NCBI GenBank assembly: GCA_015680685.1
Contig: MNCI01005823.1
Location: forward strand, 378,623-442,622
Length of the DNA stretch: 64,000 bases
Direction of reading: 5' to 3'
Origin: Gnetum montanum
Taxonomy: Eukaryota; Streptophyta; Gnetopsida; Gnetales; Gnetaceae
The notes under the pieces were generated by a model, which did not search any database, was not told the origin of the DNA, and saw only the letters and a list, made by a program, of their open reading frames with translations. The first letter of the stretch is position 1, and every line of letters starts with the position of its first letter. The position numbers and the translations under genes are program-made. This document shows positions 9,764-19,969 of the stretch, one piece after another.

Positions 9764-10330
9764 TAGCAATGTGATGGGAATAACATGAACTCTTTTGACA
9801 ATCCTTGCAACACTGAGAATAGCTTAATATTTCCTTTAATGCATTTTACTTTCTTACTCTTTATTTTAATGCATTTGAACTAAGCAATTTATTTCCAGTA
9901 GTTAATGACTGCAAGCACAACCACTTCAAGCATTCATCTAGTGCTTGGTAACCTAGCAATGCTTAATGTTTGGTAGCCCAGCAATGCTATATGTGTTCAG
10001 GATGTGTCTAAGAAAGTGGGATGGTTACTTGTGTTAGGCTAGCTAGGCAATAGACATTAGTTTTCAATCTACTCTACTCTTATTCTTATTATAGATAATT
10101 ACATCCATAAAATATAAAATGACAAAAATTCATATACCTCAATTACACTTAAACCATATCCTTAAGCCTCACAAGTGTAGTTGGGAAGACAATGAATGTT
10201 CTCAATGTTGTTTCACTTCCTAGAGAAACTAGTGTATGAGATAACTATAGGTCAACAAAACTTGACCGGATCATGCATAATGCCTTAGTGATTCATATGG
10301 TTGGGCATAGGGGTACCTGGCCACTCATCA
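9764..10330 (+). repeat. Truncated LTR (R-U5 part) of element A
   Basis: Matches the R/U5 part of element B's LTR in opposite orientation (ACCACTTCAAGCAT, GCTTGGTAACCTAG, ATATGTGTTCAGGATRTGT) and ends TGGCCACTCATCA at 10330. Its U3 is missing; the sequence before about 9764 is the inverted arm. Confidence 0.75.
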
Positions 10331-10454
10331 CTTGTCGATGGGTACATGTCAATGGATCAAACCCTACATTGATAGGATCATGTCAATGAGATCTCATCGA
10401 CAGGGTAACATTGATGGCATCCCATCGACACAACCAAATCATGACAACTCATCA
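10331..10454 (-). repeat. 3' LTR stub of element B (U3 only)
   Basis: On the minus strand it starts TGATGAGTTGTCATG and carries GTCGATGGG-type repeats like the 5' LTR U3. It is cut after about 124 bp by the end of element A's LTR. Confidence 0.75.
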
Positions 10455-10475
10455 TACCCCCATGACTGAATGAAA
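10455..10475 (-). promoter_or_regulatory. Polypurine tract of element B
   Basis: The minus strand reads CAGTCATGGGGGTA directly before the LTR, the same motif as in elements 1 and 2. Confidence 0.75.
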
Positions 10476-10649
10476 ACATGTTCGCGAGTTCTTTACAAAA
10501 TTTGGCAAGGTATGGGATTATTAACTAACTAAATAAACACACAAATACACAACAAAAAATAAGTGCTCAAGTGTATGGTTTATAGTCGTTCCAAAATTTT
10601 TGGTGTTTAGGACAACAACACTAGGACAAAATTGACAAACACAACTCCT

Positions 10650-12930
10650 TGAATGGCGTGAAGATGATGAAGAAGTTTAGATGGTCCCAAGTGATGGAGA
10701 TTCCTAAGGCTCTGATGGATCTTCTCCTACTTCGAGCACACACAGTAGTTCAAGTGGTTATTGTGGTTATCCAACAACAGTTGTAACCTCTGGCAGAAGA
10801 TGGAAGGCATTCAATAATGCCTTCAACTTCTCCTCCTTACTTTGAAAATCATTCACAGTCCATGCTACATGACTAATGTGGACCAAAATGGGGATATCCC
10901 ATAGATAGGACATTGTAGGGAACAACTCCTTCACATTCATGAACTAAGTAGCAAACTATTTGCATTCAATGTCAAATGTTCTAAGTGCATTCTACATCTC
11001 CTTGTAGTTTTTCATTCTTTTAGTGAGGTTCTTAGTAGTTGATCATTGATTAGTGAACTTTGCCTTAAGAACCTTGAGTTTAGTATTTATAATGTCAAGC
11101 TTCTACTTGGTCTCTCTATGATGCTTGAACTCTACCCTATACAACAAGTACGAACTAGCCACTTGTTTTTCCAATTTGAACTATGGCCTTCCAACAATCA
11201 GCATTGCTAGGTTTGCATACTAGAGATTGAAAAGCTCCATATACTCTTTCATCTCCTTAATTTACAGCTCCTTCATGTGGGTCTTCACCTTGTTGTATGC
11301 ATTAAACCCATCAAGATAGGCTACCAAACATCACCTACTTATTGGAGCTGTTGGAATGCCTCATTCACTTTCTCCTTCGCAAATTGGATGTGTTTCTCAT
11401 TAACTTCTTTCTATAAACCAACTTGATCTCTGTAATGATTTTTAACCCTTTCAAACTTGAGGGCCTCGTTCTTCCAAGTGATTATCTCTATTGCATATTT
11501 TTGGTAAAAAGCATGAACTTCTTCCATGAAGAGGTTTCTATTTTCTACCGCTAATCTTCTTAATTTTGCATTTACCCTAGTTAGCTACTCCTACTATTGA
11601 TGGATAAAATTTTCCATCCATTTCTTCTACACATCAACATTCTGCAGGTGATGAATCTTTGTAATCATAATCTCATTCTCCCAATGCATTTGGGCCAAGT
11701 CCTTCTAAATGTTATGCATTATGGCATTGGCCAAGGACTAGTCAAAGACGACCATCTCCATTGCATTCTCAACCTTCTTGACTTTTTTCTAAAGTTGTTA
11801 AAAACCTTCATCATGGATTAGTGCTAGGTTGAGAAATGTGAAATCAATGAGGCATGTCCTCAATTCAGAAACCTCTACAACCAAGTGTTGGTTCTCTAAT
11901 ATATCTATTTCTAGTTGCCCCTCCATTATGATGCATTTACCCCTTGCTTCAAGTAGCTCCAACTAGGTTGTAGTGATGGTATCTAGAAGGTTAAAGACAT
12001 CCATAATCAGTTGCTTGGTTCCCACCAGTCAGTCCAACAATTCTTCATGCTAGGCTGCACTCATTCTACCACTAATAGTTCCTACAAATGTTTACACATC
12101 TCTAAGTCTAGAAACATCTAGTACAGACACCTTAAGTGCATTAAGTGCTTCAACAATTTTGTCAACAACTACTTCAATTGCTATCTCTTGCCCACGGTGC
12201 TACATCACCAAGACGGTTGCCCCGTCACCCTCCTCTAGAAGCATCAAAATGGTAGCGACATTCCTAGAGATGCCTAAGAATTTCCACTATTGCAAGAGAG
12301 ATACCATTACCTCTCAAGCATTAGGATTTGACCTTGTAGACACCTACATTCTTTGGGCTGAGAAAATTGGCCCTTCATCTTCCATTTAACTTATGGTTTG
12401 GGCAACTTCGTTGAGGTGGCTCATTACTGGTCAGTGCACAAATGAGTCACAATAATTCATTCCTACTTACTACTACTATTGTTACAAGAGCTACTCTTGT
12501 AGTTCACGTATGCACTCAGTGGTAGTGTAGGTGTCCAACATTGTTTTTTGAATGGGTGATGGAGGTGGTGGTTGCTGCTCCTCTTCTTGAATGACTTTGG
12601 CAAGCACCTTGTTCAAGAAAGGTCCAAAGTTTAACTCTTGGAGCATAGATTTTTAGACCTCCTTAGATTTAATCTAATTAAGGTAGGCATCCATTAGGGT
12701 GACCTTAAGGCTTGGTCTTAGCCCTAGTGCCTCATCTCAGTGTGACTATTTAGTCACAATTGCTTCTTTGGGAATCTATTAGATAAATTCCACTTCATGC
12801 TCCTCCCAAAAAGGTCCCATTACATAGGTTTTAGCTTCTTGCATGTGGGGCTATCCTTGACCCCTTTCGATTCGTGGTCATTTGTCCCTTTGTTGGGATA
12901 GTCCTCCTTCCTTCATGTGCTTTCCTTTAA
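10650..12930 (-). pseudogene. ORF2 of element B in the env-like position
   Basis: Homologue of ORF2 in elements 1-3; function unknown. A start region near 12930 follows TTGTGACCATAG. A proline-rich piece (EEEQQPPPPSP) lies near 12560. The middle domain at about 11900-12270 reads GATVLVM, then HEELLD and LVGTKQLIMDVFNLLD, paralleling GAIVVVM, HEDVLD and LLQTGHIMMSLFDIPQD in element 3. A long Lys/Glu-rich coiled-coil stretch follows (about 11000-11800). The C-terminal block at about 10750-10960 has WDIPILVHIS and SKEEKLKALLNAF, paralleling WEVPTPSNIG and TEEEKL in element 3. Many stops are present. Env-like genes occupy this place in some Athila-type elements, but I see no clear signal peptide or membrane anchor. 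Confidence 0.7.
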
Positions 12931-13341
12931 GTAACGTCTATGGTCACAACATAACTAAGGATTAGCATATAATGTGTAACTTATAACCTTTAAGTACATT
13001 ATGTCATTGGACAGTTACACTTAGGCTAAGTTATGACCATGGTGGATTGATTATTTTAATATTATTTTAATTTTATTTCACTTTATAAGGTTACTAGAGC
13101 TTATTGGAAGGGTTTAACTTTCATAAATTGATATTTCAATGTTGGTTTATCAGTTAAACCTTTGTGGGAGTTAGAAAACTTTTCCATCAAAAACATAAGG
13201 TTTATGGCCCCCACAATGAAGAGCTTACCTTCAGTAGCTACAAGACTAAAGAATGGAGTGAATTAGACAAACAGTTAGGAAATTATGGCTCTTAGAAGGT
13301 TCTGGGCTCTAAAAAGTTCAAACCCCCCCACCCTTCATTTG

Positions 13342-14360
13342 TGAGCAAATGTGAAAATTTTTTAAAGTGTCACCACATATTTATAGGATTTTTTCCTTAC
13401 ATCAACAAGGTCTCATCTATGCATCCCCTCTATCAACAAGGTCCCATCGACGAAGCCTATGTAGAAAATTTTTCACTTTAACTAATTTGAAAAATGCAAG
13501 GAGTGTCAACATGAAATTGGGATCTATGTAGAGCCAAAAAAGCCATGAACATGATGAAATACTAGAAGAGATGTTATTAATTCACAAAATTGGAGATTTA
13601 ACTAGGAGAATGGAATTTTATGTTGGAGAAATATTACTAAGGAGCACATAGTTAGATGCAATTGATGGGGCACATGAAAAATTTGATTGCGAGAATGCCT
13701 AAGGATAAGGAAATTAACTAGCCCAACCAAGAGATGTGCAAGTGGGTCCTCCCCATAATAGGCTCATGCCCTTTTTGCCCTTGCATACCCTCAAACCAAG
13801 GAGTCCATGGGCCCCATAGTTGATTAATGGTTATGAAAAGTTAAGGAACTAATTTATAAGAATTTACCTAATAATTTTAACACATAAAACCAAGACATTG
13901 AACAAGACATGGAAACTAGCAGTGAGGTGCATAATGGAAAGCATTGGTGGCTAAGAGAGAAGACTGAAATGGAGTTTTAAATCATGGTCACATGAAGTCC
14001 CTTATGGATTTGATGGTTAAATAACTCATTAAAGTCCATCCTTAGTCCAAATCAAAACCAATCACTTTCAGTGACTTCACATTAATACACTAAGATCAGA
14101 CCACCCTTTCAAGACACAAGAATGCTCCCAAAAATCAATCACCATTCCTTATTTGAGAAGAAAAGAGAAGCATGAAATGAGAAAAAGCCTTAGTTAGAGG
14201 GGACCTTTAGGCATGGGTAACCTATCTTTCTAGTCCCATAACTAGTGATTGTAGCCTGTTATTTTCGTCTAAGGGGTGTGCTTTGAATTTTCATCATTTT
14301 TGTTGTTGTTTTTTTAATTTTATGTTTTTATGGATTTTTGAATGGGAACCACACAATGCA
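13342..14360 (-). repeat. Spacer block duplicated at 8715-9757
   Basis: Same orientation and high similarity throughout; the length difference is mostly a shorter T run (about 14303-14315 against 9680-9711). Contiguous with the rest of B's spacer, so this is the original location. Confidence 0.75.
13376..13460 (-). promoter_or_regulatory. Internal U3-like promoter block upstream of ORF2 (element B)
   Basis: The minus strand reads GTCGATGGGACCTTGTTGAT, further TTGTTGAT copies, then CCTATAAATATGTGG. The same GTCGATGGG / TTGTTGATG words occur in B's LTR U3 (23280-23376 and 10331-10454). It lies about 450 bp before the ORF2 region. Confidence 0.5.
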
Positions 14361-15005
14361 AAGACTTAGTTTCTTGTTATTGGTGAATAGTGGAATGGTA
14401 GTAAATCCATGAAAACACTCATGCACTCAAGAGTCTGGAAAAGTACAAAGAGCATTGAGTCCCCTTGAAGTTACACCCTTATTAATCCATTTGATCCTTC
14501 CCTAAGTTTGGAAACTATCAAGATCACAAGTTTGTTAATGTTTCATTAGAAAAAGAAACCTCATATTTCCAAAACCATGAACACCATAGATTGTTATGGA
14601 TGGGTGGCTAATGTGGACTCACTACCTATTCCATGAAAAAGAAACTTTGTCTTAGTTATCAATATCAAAATTCTAAGATAGAAGCCAGACATTAACAATC
14701 AAAAACATTAAGTACAAACCACCATTAGCAAATAGCTATAGCATCACTGTCTCCTATTGGCAACAAAGCATTTTATTAAAAACATAAGAAAAATCAAATC
14801 ATAATAAGGTAAAATATAAAAGAAATTGTAAAATATTGAAGAAAGATAAAACATACTAATGATGTTGTAAAATAAAAAATGTGAAAAACAATAGTGTAAA
14901 AATAAAAAATGTGTAAAATCAAAGAAAGTGTAAAAGAAAAAAGTATTAAAAAAATAAAGTGTAAAACAAAAAAATTGTAAAAAACTGAGGAGCCACTTAA
15001 TTGGT

Positions 15006-15990
15006 TAGCACACATGGCCATCTACCCCACAACTAAGTTGGAATGAGAAGATTCAAAAAATTGAGTGAGGTTTTCCATTCGATGAGGTGTTATGTGCACT
15101 AGCTCTTTTGGGCTTATGGAAAGGCTTTATTTATTGCATGTTGACCAGTTGTTTCTTGTTTGGACTATCAGGTTTGTAGATCAACATCACCCCAAAAGGA
15201 AAGATTTCATAAATTATGTAAGGCCCTTTCCACAATGTTTGGAACTTAGTCTTTTAAGGTGCATGTGTGAGGTTCCAGTAAAGGACCTACTCTCTAAGTT
15301 GAAATTTGACTTTCCTAATTTTGAGGTCATGGCATTTTTTGTTGAATGCTTTGTACACTTCATTCAAGGATAGGGCCACCAACCTATTTTCATCTAGCAC
15401 ATTGAGGTTTATCAATTTTTCTTTCTATGCTAGGCTCAGGTCAAAATCAAGGTCATAGGCTATTAAAATTATATGGAACTTGGATTGAATAGGAAGAGTT
15501 AGCAATTTTCCATACACCAACTCATAGGGAGAGTAGCCTATAGGGGGTTTCCATGCTAAGCGGTAAGCCCAAACGACATCGTTGAGTTTTATGCTCTATT
15601 CTCTCCTATATTTGCTAATTGTTCTCATTAAGATCTTAGTGATCTCCCTATTGGTAATCTCTACTTGACTATTGGCTTAATGATGGTATGGTGTTGTTAA
15701 TTTATGCTCTACCCTCAAGCATTGCATGAGCTTTCGAAAGGTGGCCCCTGTAAAATGAGTACCATTATCAAAAATTAGTACATGTGTTGTCCCAACCCTA
15801 TTTACAATGTTTTTTTGTACAAACCAAGCAATAGTAGAGGATGTACAGTCAATGACGACTACTACTTCTACCCATTTTGTATACTAGTCAAAACAACTAT
15901 AATGTATGCCTTCCCATTTGATAGGGATGTGATGGGACCCATGATGTCAATGTCCTAGATGTCAAAGGTTTCTAATTCCTTACCGATTAT
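15006..15990 (-). pseudogene. Integrase core and C-terminus, element B
   Basis: On the minus strand: DIDIMGPI near 15950, FDNGTHFTGATF near 15760 (second catalytic Asp), then TPYHH, SQVEITNREI, WAYRLAWKPPIGYSP and ELVYGKL. These are the retroviral-type integrase core (rve) and the end of the domain. Stops and frame changes break it. The N-terminal HHCC finger is separated and lies at about 17250-17420 because 1.2 kb of foreign sequence sits between. The end abuts GTTGTGGGGTAGATGG, the polypurine-like motif at about 15013-15030. Confidence 0.85.
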
Positions 15991-15994
15991 TGGA

Positions 15995-17240
15995 TGAAGG
16001 CCAACCTTATGGCTTTGGGATGAATAGGCATTCGACTAAATTCTCCCTTAAGACAGATAGACCAAATAGTCGATTTACCTCTCGTGACGGTGCTTGTTTT
16101 ACTACTTTATTATATTGTATCGTATCGTATTGTATTGTTATTGTTATTGTATCGATTGCTTTGAAAAAGCGTATATTTACGTTATGTGAAACCCAAGGGA
16201 TCGTTATGTCTTCACACTTTACACGTGTTGGTTTTGATTTATGCCTTACACTTATCTTCTTTTAGTAGTGCTTTTACATATTTCTTTTAGTAGGAGGGAG
16301 GGAAACATGAACAAGAACTTGGGTTAGGGGACTGCACGTAGGCGGTGGGAGGATAGGGGATAAGGACTCATGAAATCTTGGAGAACCCATTTGGTAAGGA
16401 CTCGTTGCCCATCCCTCATCATGAAGTTCTCTTAGTTTTGGGTAGTCCATGCTAGCCTAGTGCATGAGCCCTCACCTAGGGAGGGATGAGTTCCCGAGAA
16501 TGGAGATTCCCGACTCATTCAATCGAAGAGAGAGAATCGTTTGGGGGTTTACGCATGAGTTCCCCTCTGCAGTGATTGTTACCCAAGAACTAGAGGAAGG
16601 TTACCCTCGTAACCCTAGGGAATATGGGGGAACCATGGTCTTACAAATCGAGCTTCCCCTCTTAACCCTAGGAATAGTGGGGGACACGATGTTATGAACA
16701 GCCCTATATGGGGGAGGTATGGGGACAGAACCTCACTCACGAGGAGATGGCACAAGATTATTATATTATAACATGTGTTGATCTCAATGGCTGATTTCTG
16801 ATGGATGGCGCATACCTCCTAGGGTTCAGTTCTCTCTGGCTAAGCAGCTCATGTCTTAGTTAACCCTCATCATTTGCTCTCTCAATTGATGGATTATTTC
16901 TTCCAAAATGTTTTTTTGCTTCTCTATAGTGGTTAACCTCATATTGTCTGTAACAAGTTGTTTGTTCTCTTCCTGGGCTACGATGAGTGCCTTAGCATGT
17001 GTGTACATTTTTGCTTCAGTGACTAACAACTTTAGCGAGGAATGAGTCCTCGAGTTACCCTATGAAATGGGTGTTGTTCTCCAACGGAATATTCCCCACA
17101 CAATATATGGGGAACAAGTCCCTGAGTTCCCCCCCATTCCACACTACTTTCTCCTTCTCATTCTCAATTTGTTTATTTTTCTCAATCAGGCTACTAATCT
17201 ACTCTGTTCTAAATTTCTCTAGCTGGTCTGGTTAGATTCA
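15995..17240. other. Foreign insert splitting element B integrase
   Basis: Two parts. Positions 16780-17235 (minus) are an ORF2 coiled-coil fragment: PDQLEKFRTE, SLIEKNKQIENEKEKVVWN, matching element 3 at about 56790-56960, itself split by about 100 bp (17036-17135). Positions 16010-16770 have no match elsewhere in the window and carry many CpG sites (GTATCGTATCGTATTG, CTCTCGTGACGG), unlike the CpG-poor surroundings. Positions 16600-16700 hold two copies of a TTACCCTCGTAACCCTAG / CTTCCCCTCTTAACCCTAG unit about 49 bp apart, each followed by GGGGGA. No gene recognised. Confidence 0.55.
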
Positions 17241-17244
17241 CTAG

Positions 17245-19035
17245 TGAGGTCCCTACATTTGAGTGGTCATCACACCATTGCATTGATAATGTTCACAAGA
17301 GCAAATGAATTAGTGGACATCCCTAAAGAGTGTTGGCGAATAATACCCTACCATCAGGATCCTAATGATCATGCATCTCCCAGCATAGTGTCCCCCACAA
17401 GAACCCTCATGAGTGTCTTAGATAACATACAATTAATCAGCATCAAGAACACACCAATGAACCAAGCCATTGATACACACCTTGTAAAGATGTCCATTGA
17501 TCTCCATGAAGCATTTGTCCTAATGATGAAACTATTGTTTCTTCCTAAATTCCAACTCTTATGGCATCTCCTGAGTGAGAAAATAAGTGAGGATGCCATT
17601 GTACCATGTAGGTTCATTAAGCACTTATTCATTTATCACACTAGCGAAGAGGAGTTCATTAGGGAATTGATCAAAAAGTGGACTCTCCTCCTCTTTGTTA
17701 TGCCATCGCAACTGAGACAAGTGGTCAGCGACCACATTCTTAGTTCCTTTTCGATCTATCATCATTAGATCAAATTCCTGTAATATCACAAGTCACCATA
17801 TAATACAGGGGCTCACCATTAGTTTGTTCATCAGGAAGTGAATTACACTATGATCTATGTGCATGAAGACCTTGTATCCAAGCACATAGTGCCTAAATTT
17901 CACCAAGGTATACACCACTATCATTAGTTCTTTCTCTATTGTGGTGTAGTTTAGCTATGCATCCACAATGCTTTGGTTCACATAATGGGTATAGTATGGA
18001 TGTTTTTGATTATTCAACTGTGAGAGCATAGGTTCCAAGACATAGTTCAATGCATCCATCATGATGTGAAACAATCAGGACCAATCAAGTTCTCATAGAA
18101 TTAGAGTTTCTATAAGCTTCAGCTTGAGTTGCTGGAATGACTTTTTTCATTCCTCAATCCATACAAACATAGCATCTTTCTTTGTCAACTCCACCAATAG
18201 TTTAGCAATCTTAGATAAATTCTCTATGAATTTTTGGTAGTAACCAGTGTGGCCAAGAAATGACCAGACATCTTTAACAATTTTCAACTAATGGGTAATT
18301 CCTTAGATGATTTTAATTTTTTTAGGGTCCACCTCAATCCCTACTTGTGAGATTTTGTGCCCCAACATAATGCCATGCTAGACCATCAGGTGGCTCTTTT
18401 GCTAATTGAGCCAAAGGTTAGTCTCCATACACCTTTTCAACACTTGCTCAAGGTGGTCTAGGGCTTGCTCAAATGTAGCCCCATAGCTGGAGAAGTCATC
18501 CATGAAGACTTCCACCTCGCTACCAATCTACTATTAAAAAAAAGCTAAGGACAAGGCGTTGGAAGGTTCTAGGGACATTGCACAAACCAAAAGGCATTTT
18601 TTTTTGTATGAAAAAGTTCCCTAGGGACTTGTGAATGTAGTTTTGGCCTAATCCTCCAATGCAATTTAAATATACTTATAGCCACTATAACTATCTAGAA
18701 AGCTATAAAAGAAATGCCTAGAGATAGTGTCCAACATCTAGCCCACAAATGACAATGAGAAATGATCTTTGTAGGTTATCATGTTCAACAACCTGAAGTC
18801 AATACAGACCCTCTACTTATCACCTTTCCTTGGCACGATTACAAGTGGATTAACCCACTCACTATCTGCAATGGGATAGATGAGCCCTACCTTAAGGAGT
18901 TATTCAATCTCCTCCTTGACGACCTGCTTTAATTTGGGTTCAATCACTGTTGTGGCTGCCTCTTTGGCTTTATGGAAGGATCAGTATAGATGTAATGCTA
19001 ACATATCCTAGGATCAATCTGAGTGAGTTTAGGAT
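17245..19035 (-). pseudogene. RT-RNase H and integrase HHCC finger, element B
   Basis: Reverse transcriptase on the minus strand: ELLKVGLIYPIADSEWVNP and VCIDFRLLN near 18830-18900, MPFGLCNVPRTFQ near 18570-18600, and the catalytic box VFMDDF at about 18491-18508, followed by LGHKIS and GIEVDPKKI. RNase H follows at about 17800-18050 (LNYTTIEKEL, VYTLVKFRHYVLG, VFMHIDHS) with KGTKNVVADHLSQL near 17700. Positions 17250-17420 hold the integrase zinc finger (GGHYAGR, VGYYSPTLFRD, then Cys residues). Stops are scattered, so it is inactive. The sequence style is that of plant Tat/Athila elements. Confidence 0.88.
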
Positions 19036-19960
19036 ATTACCAAGCAAAGGCTATTGGCCATATGTTGACCACCTTCAATAGCTCTTTATGTTCAAGAGCA
19101 AGATTAGCATTGATTATCATCAACTTGCCATTTTTTAAAAAGGTATATTCCATGCTAGTAGGTAGAGTTTTAAACTCTAGGGGCTCTTCTTTAAAATTTT
19201 TATGGATTTCCAACTCTTCATAATTGGTATCATCAAGTTCATCATTAGAGAGTTGGTGATGAACTTGCTTTAGTTCATCCATGCTTTCAACATAGGTATT
19301 TGTTAAGCTCTCAGTTGGTTCCATGTAAAGTGTTCTACTTTTAAGATCAACTGTCAACCACTAGATGCCCTCGTATTTTGTGGATATTGCATATAAGCAC
19401 CTTTGAAATTCTTATTCATCTACAAACTATCTACATGCTATGATTAATGTACTTTTTATGGTCTATAGTTTTGCACATAGTTGCACCCTGTATCACTGTA
19501 TGCAATGCATGGAATTCTCTTCTTCTCAATCTTTCCAAATGCATTTTCCTTAGAAATCCCTAAGGAAAGGTCTCTCATGCACAGCTATGCATTAATGGTA
19601 CTTAACCAAGCCATTCCCATGATGATTGGGAAGTCCTCCTTGAAATTATCAACTTGGATCACCAGGAAATTGGTAGGATGACAATGCCCTCCACTAGTCC
19701 TAAGGGAATAGTGATGGACTAATCTACCAACTGAAGATGAATGTTACTCTTCTTGAGTGAAGGCAGGTTCTAGACTTTGTACTTCTTATGAGAAATTAGA
19801 TTAACACTAGAACCTAAATTAATAAGATCCTTACATGGCTCATTCTCAGTAATTTACAAATAGATTAAGGGATTCCTAAGATCAAATATTTTCCTAGGAA
19901 GATGACCAACATTTATCCAATTAGTTATCGCATGGGTTAGCATGATAGTATGCACCATGG
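19036..19960 (-). pseudogene. Aspartic protease region, element B
   Basis: Retropepsin-type protease and linker to RT. The active-site loop, at about 19795-19830, reads LINLGSSVNLI where the family has L-D-L-G-A/S-S-V-N-L; the catalytic Asp is Asn here (AAT for GAT). Downstream FPIIMGMAWL matches the usual flap-side ILGRPFL-type region. The 19037-19357 stretch is the acidic linker before RT (MDELKQVHHQLSNDELDD). Confidence 0.7.
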
Positions 19961-19969
19961 AAGGTGTTT

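Larger units (their letters stand above)
1..10330 (+). mobile_element. Ty3/gypsy element A, 3' part, interrupted by element 1
   Basis: The right-hand part of a + strand Ty3/gypsy element whose left part lies outside the window. In order it shows the integrase C-terminus (1-770), a spacer (771-1498, resuming at 7840), an inverted patch (8715-9757) and a 5'-truncated LTR ending in TG..CA style at 10330. Element 1 is nested in the spacer. A ends exactly where a broken U3 of element B starts, so I infer that A inserted into B's 3' LTR; CTTGT at 10331-10335 would be one copy of its target duplication. A's own ORF2, polypurine tract and U3 are missing, apparently replaced by the inverted patch. Confidence 0.65.
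12931..15005 (-). other. Spacer between integrase and ORF2 of element B
   Basis: Non-coding. The minus strand holds, in order: a T-rich tract (14800-14990 as A-rich on plus) with GTGTAAAA words, a segment shared with element A (14585-14665), the 1-kb block duplicated at 8715-9757 (13342-14360), a promoter-like block (13376-13460), and about 400 bp of AT-rich sequence to the acceptor-like TTGTGACCATAG near 12931. Confidence 0.6.

Noticed and set aside
10650-12930. ORF2 as a true envelope glycoprotein gene
   Set aside because: Position fits, but no hydrophobic leader or anchor is visible and the product is mainly coiled coil.
8715-14360. 8715-9757 and 13342-14360 as the two LTRs of another element (both TG..CA)
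   Set aside because: No primer site or polypurine tract beside them, flanking 5-mers do not match (AAGGA/AAGAC), and the right copy is continuous with element B's spacer.
17244-17768. 174-codon plus-strand frame
   Set aside because: It is the antisense of RNase H and the integrase finger of element B.
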